Below are positions 6,676-8,410 of a stretch of 8,410 nucleotides of DNA, piece after piece; within the stretch, counting starts at the first letter, position 1, and every line of letters starts with the position of its first letter. The notes under the pieces are model-generated. The model had not been told where the DNA came from, did not search any database, and was given only the letters and a program-made list of their open reading frames with translations. The translations under genes and the position numbers were made by a program. The stretch comes from an uncultured Eubacteriales bacterium (GTDB taxonomy: Bacteria > Bacillota > Clostridia > Oscillospirales > Oscillospiraceae), in the NCBI GenBank assembly GCA_902477055.1, contig CABSFY010000092.1, positions 1 to 8,410 on the forward strand, written 5' to 3'.

Positions 6676-8020
6676 TGTGTCGCCACTCCCGATCGGCGAA
6701 GGTGGTAAACTGCGGCAGCCATTGCAGCTCGACCGTGCCGGTTTCGCCGTGCCGGTTTTTTGCAACGATACATTCCGCGACGTTCTGCTTTTCCGTATCT
6801 TTATTATAATAGTCCTCGCGGTAGAGGAACAGAACCTCGTCCGCGTCCTGCTCGATTGCGCCGGATTCACGCAGGTCGGAGAGCATGGGACGCTTGTCCG
6901 TGCGGTTTTCGTTGGCACGGGAGAGCTGCGACAGGCACAGCACCGGCACGTTCAGCTCCTTGGCCATGATCTTCAGACTGCGGGAGATGTCGGAAACGAC
7001 CTGCTGCCGGTTTTCGCCGCTGTAGGTGCGGGTGTTGCCGGCGGAGGTCATGAGCTGTAGGTAGTCGATAATGACCAGCGCAAGGTCGTCGATGCGGCGG
7101 CATTTGGCGTTCATCTGCGCAACGGAGAGCGTGGAATTGTCGTCCACGCGCAGGTCCGTCTGCGACAGCGCCGCCGAGGCCACGCCGATCTTGCTCCACT
7201 CCTCCATGGTCAGATTGCCGGTGGTCAGCTTTTTCAGATCGACAAAGCTCTCGTTGGCGATCAGGCGCGTGACCAGCTCCTGCTTGGACATTTCAAGAGA
7301 GAAAAACGCGACGGTTTTCTTCGGGTTTTTCTTTGCGACGTTCAGCGCGAGGTTGAGCGCCATGGAGGTCTTGCCCATACCGGGGCGGGCGGCCAGCAGC
7401 ATGAGGTTAGACTTGTTCAGGCCGTTGATAAATTTATCCAGATCGCGCAGACCGGTGGAAAGTCCGGAAATGTCGCTGCCGGACTCGGCCATCTCCTCCA
7501 GCCGGTCAAACACCTTCAGAAGGATCGTACCGACGTGCTCCAGAGAGTCGCTGCTGTTATCGCGGCGGAGCGCAAAGATTTTTTTCTCTGCCGCCTCCAG
7601 AATGTCCTGCGACGTGCCGACACCGTCATAGACCGAATCGATGATCTCCGACGCAGCGGTCGAAAGATTGCGCAGCAGTGCCTTGTCGTGGACGATCTGG
7701 GCGTATTGCTTCGCGTTGGCAGCCGTGGGGGTGATCTCCATGAGCTGCATGATATACTTTGTCGAGGATTGCTCGTCAAAAACGCCGCGCTCGCGCATCT
7801 TGTCCAGCACGGTAACGGGGTCGATTGCCTGCGAATAGCTGAACATCTCGTAGATCGTTTCGTAGATGTCGCGATTCGTCTGGGAATAGAACTCGTCCGG
7901 CCGCACCGCGCCGATGATATCGTTCACGCAGCGGCTGTCGATCAGCATCGAGCCAAGCACCGCCTGCTCCGCCTCCAACGAGTGCGGTGCCTGACGGGAC
8001 AGAAGATCGTCCATAGGCAT
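6665..8020 (-). CDS. dnaB: Replicative DNA helicase DnaB, 451 aa
   Basis: The hexameric ring helicase that unwinds DNA 5'-3' at the replication fork and recruits primase (called DnaC in Bacillus). The N-terminal DnaB domain covers about 12-112 (SLEAEQAVLGSMLID near 14-28) and a linker runs to about 180. The RecA-like domain follows from STGLRDLD, with Walker A ARPGMGKTS (211-219; Lys217), SLEM (241-244), Walker B LVIIDYLQL (315-323; Asp319), SQLSR (364-368) and the DLRESGAIEQDAD block (382-394) with the region of the arginine finger. The length is standard and no intein interrupts it. The first ATG (8020) is preferred over the one two codons later because AAAGGGGG lies 10 nt upstream. It heads the visible operon with tilS, hpt and ftsH; no convincing promoter was found in the repeat-rich gap upstream. 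Confidence 0.97.
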   Translation of the reverse strand: MPMDDLLSRQAPHSLEAEQAVLGSMLIDSRCVNDIIGAVRPDEFYSQTNRDIYETIYEMFSYSQAIDPVTVLDKMRERGVFDEQSSTKYIMQLMEITPTAANAKQYAQIVHDKALLRNLSTAASEIIDSVYDGVGTSQDILEAAEKKIFALRRDNSSDSLEHVGTILLKVFDRLEEMAESGSDISGLSTGLRDLDKFINGLNKSNLMLLAARPGMGKTSMALNLALNVAKKNPKKTVAFFSLEMSKQELVTRLIANESFVDLKKLTTGNLTMEEWSKIGVASAALSQTDLRVDDNSTLSVAQMNAKCRRIDDLALVIIDYLQLMTSAGNTRTYSGENRQQVVSDISRSLKIMAKELNVPVLCLSQLSRANENRTDKRPMLSDLRESGAIEQDADEVLFLYREDYYNKDTEKQNVAECIVAKNRHGETGTVELQWLPQFTTFADREWRHNEG

Positions 8021-8078
8021 AGGAGCAACGCCCCCTTTCTCTCTGGGAAATCGTAAAGTGAAATTCGTTGAATCATTC

Positions 8079-8122
8079 GTAGGGCGGGCTGCCCTCAGCC
8101 CGCCGGTGCAGGCAGTATCGAT
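8079..8122. repeat. 44-nt repeat unit A, hairpin core
   Basis: It begins GTAGGG and ends GGCAGTATCGAT, ends shared with unit B 52 nt further on. Its core is a perfect 9-bp hairpin, GGCGGGCTG (8083-8091), loop CCCT, CAGCCCGCC (8096-8104). By position-by-position comparison it matches unit B at 31 of 44 bases, with differences concentrated in the palindromic core. The flanks rather than the core define the repeat. No T-run follows the stem on either strand, so it is not a terminator. Confidence 0.75.
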
Positions 8123-8130
8123 AAACGCTT

Positions 8131-8174
8131 GTAGGGGGCGGCGTCCCCGACGCCCCGTTGCTGGCAGTGTCGAT
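8131..8174. repeat. 44-nt repeat unit B, hairpin core
   Basis: A second unit of equal length, separated from unit A by AAACGCTT. It begins GTAGGGGG and ends GGCAGTGTCGAT. The core folds as GGCGTC (8140-8145), loop CCC, GACGCC (8149-8154), a different sequence from the core of unit A but again self-complementary. That pattern suggests the fold is kept while the stem sequence varies. Confidence 0.75.
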
Positions 8175-8175
8175 T

Positions 8176-8203
8176 TAGTGAATAGTGAACAGTGAATAGT
8201 GAA
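8176..8203. repeat. Heptamer tandem array (TAGTGAA x4)
   Basis: Four head-to-tail 7-nt units: TAGTGAA, TAGTGAA, CAGTGAA, TAGTGAA, followed by a degenerate TAATGCA. It starts 2 nt after repeat unit B. Such AGTGAAT arrays are, as I recall, common intergenic filler in Clostridia. On the minus strand it reads TTCACTA repeated and contains no open frame of note. The copy number could change by slippage. Confidence 0.85.
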
Positions 8204-8211
8204 TAATGCAA

Positions 8212-8231
8212 ATAGGTGTGCCTATCGGCAC
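8212..8231. repeat. Overlapping small inverted repeats
   Basis: ATAGG (8212-8216) pairs with CCTAT (8221-8225) across TGTG, and the overlapping GTGCC (8218-8222) pairs with GGCAC (8227-8231) across TATC. The two 5-bp stems share bases and so are mutually exclusive. They are short and the function is unknown. Confidence 0.4.
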
Positions 8232-8239
8232 GATTGAAT

Positions 8240-8258
8240 TTCGCGCCGAAGGCGCGAA
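8240..8258. repeat. Perfect 8-bp hairpin TTCGCGCC-GAA-GGCGCGAA
   Basis: TTCGCGCC (8240-8247), loop GAA, GGCGCGAA (8251-8258). It is immediately left of the palindromic element that follows and may be part of the same composite repeat. Neither strand has a T-run after it. Confidence 0.7.
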
Positions 8259-8260
8259 GA

Positions 8261-8356
8261 CAACCCTTCAGTCACGCTCTGCGTGACAGCTTCCCTTGCA
8301 CAGGGAAGCCCTAGGGCGTGTACCAGCCAAAGGCTCCCTTGTGCAAAGGGAGCTGG
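8261..8356. repeat. Palindromic intergenic repeat element, apparently truncated on the right
   Basis: It contains GTCACGC-TCT-GCGTGAC (8271-8287), GCTTCCCT-TGCAC-AGGGAAGC (8289-8309) and GCTCCCTT-GTGCA-AAGGGAGC (8333-8353). The reverse complement of 8287-8310 matches 8332-8355 at about 20 of 24 bases, so the two halves also form one larger imperfect palindrome. The left side carries an outer ACAACCCTTCA plus a GTCACGC/GCGTGAC hairpin, but the right side stops after GAGCTGG and lacks the mirror of that outer part. This resembles the non-coding palindromic MITE-like repeats found in many copies in Oscillospiraceae; family membership is recollection, the symmetry is seen. Confidence 0.65.
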
Positions 8357-8368
8357 GCAGGTTATAAT
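8339..8368 (+). promoter_or_regulatory. Candidate plus-strand promoter at the right edge
   Basis: A perfect TATAAT (8363-8368) lies 18 nt after TTGTGC (8339-8344; 3 of 6 matches to TTGACA). About 20 nt further on come GAGGAGGG and then AAAAAAGGGAG, purine-rich stretches that could be a ribosome site for a gene starting at or just past 8409. The gene itself is outside the window. The -10 is good, the -35 is weak. Confidence 0.4.
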
Positions 8369-8410
8369 TCGAAGTGCAACACCCGCGAGGAGGGAAAAAA
8401 GGGAGACAAT

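Larger units (their letters stand above)
8021..8410. other. Non-coding, repeat-rich intergenic region upstream of dnaB
   Basis: No credible coding frame is visible in this 390-nt stretch. From the dnaB side it holds a short unique leader (8021-8078) with the dnaB ribosome site, two 44-nt tandem units, a heptamer array, a series of small perfect hairpins, and a palindromic repeat that appears cut off on its right side. The last 50 nt look like a plus-strand promoter and leader. A minus-strand TACGAT (8055-8050) could be a dnaB -10, but no -35 fits, so I do not call a dnaB promoter. Confidence 0.75.

Noticed and set aside
6676..6918. An 81-codon upstream extension of the tilS frame starting at 6918
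   Set aside because: It lies wholly inside dnaB coding sequence in another frame, its composition (Arg/Ser/Thr-rich) is that of a shadow frame, and TilS homologues begin just before the PP-loop. The ATG at 6675 has a ribosome site and gives normal length.
8050..8072. TTCAAC...TACGAT considered as a dnaB promoter on the minus strand
   Set aside because: The spacing between boxes is only 11 nt and both boxes are weak; no acceptable -35 exists at 16-18 nt.
8083..8104. GC-rich hairpin of repeat unit A considered as a terminator
   Set aside because: It is followed by GGTGCAGG on the plus strand and CCTACGAA on the minus strand, so there is no T-run; it is explained by the repeat structure.
8079..8174. 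Repeat pair considered as a minimal CRISPR array
   Set aside because: There are only two diverged copies with an 8-nt gap and conserved flanks around variable cores; there are no uniform spacers and no cas genes.

Overview
The window looks like chromosome from a GC-rich anaerobic member of the Clostridia, most likely a gut-type Oscillospiraceae/Ruminococcaceae relative. Three things suggest this: the tilS-hpt-ftsH gene order known from Firmicutes, strong GGAGG-type ribosome binding sites, and an intergenic region full of short palindromic repeats of the kind scattered through such genomes. The taxonomic call is inference from gene order and style. No database search was possible.

Every gene that can be supported lies on the minus strand, so transcription runs from right to left. 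The right part (8020 to 4791-2817) is a compact housekeeping block: replicative helicase dnaB, tRNA(Ile) lysidine synthetase tilS (its ATG overlaps the dnaB stop), hypoxanthine phosphoribosyltransferase hpt (1 nt after tilS) and the membrane AAA+ protease ftsH (21 nt after hpt, with a TTG start). A tRNA-Arg (anticodon CCT, encoded CCA) follows 59 nt after ftsH and is flanked by hairpins, one of which is a plausible intrinsic terminator.

The left part (2529 to 1) is a separate, accessory-looking metabolic module. It holds a 684-residue Old Yellow Enzyme/2,4-dienoyl-CoA reductase-type flavoprotein (FMN barrel, Fe-S cysteines, two Rossmann folds) and, 10 nt later, the N-terminal 154 codons of a divergent aconitase-X (DUF521) protein that runs off the window. 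A dehydratase-family protein next to an ene-reductase-type flavoprotein suggests a dehydration-then-reduction route on an unknown hydroxy acid. This is the most plausible new biology here, and it is inference.

The right edge (8021-8410) has no gene. It holds two 44-nt imperfect tandem units with different hairpin cores, a TAGTGAA heptamer array, a cluster of perfect small hairpins, and what looks like a truncated palindromic repeat element. A perfect TATAAT follows immediately, with a Shine-Dalgarno-like stretch near the edge, suggesting a divergent plus-strand gene that starts just outside the window.
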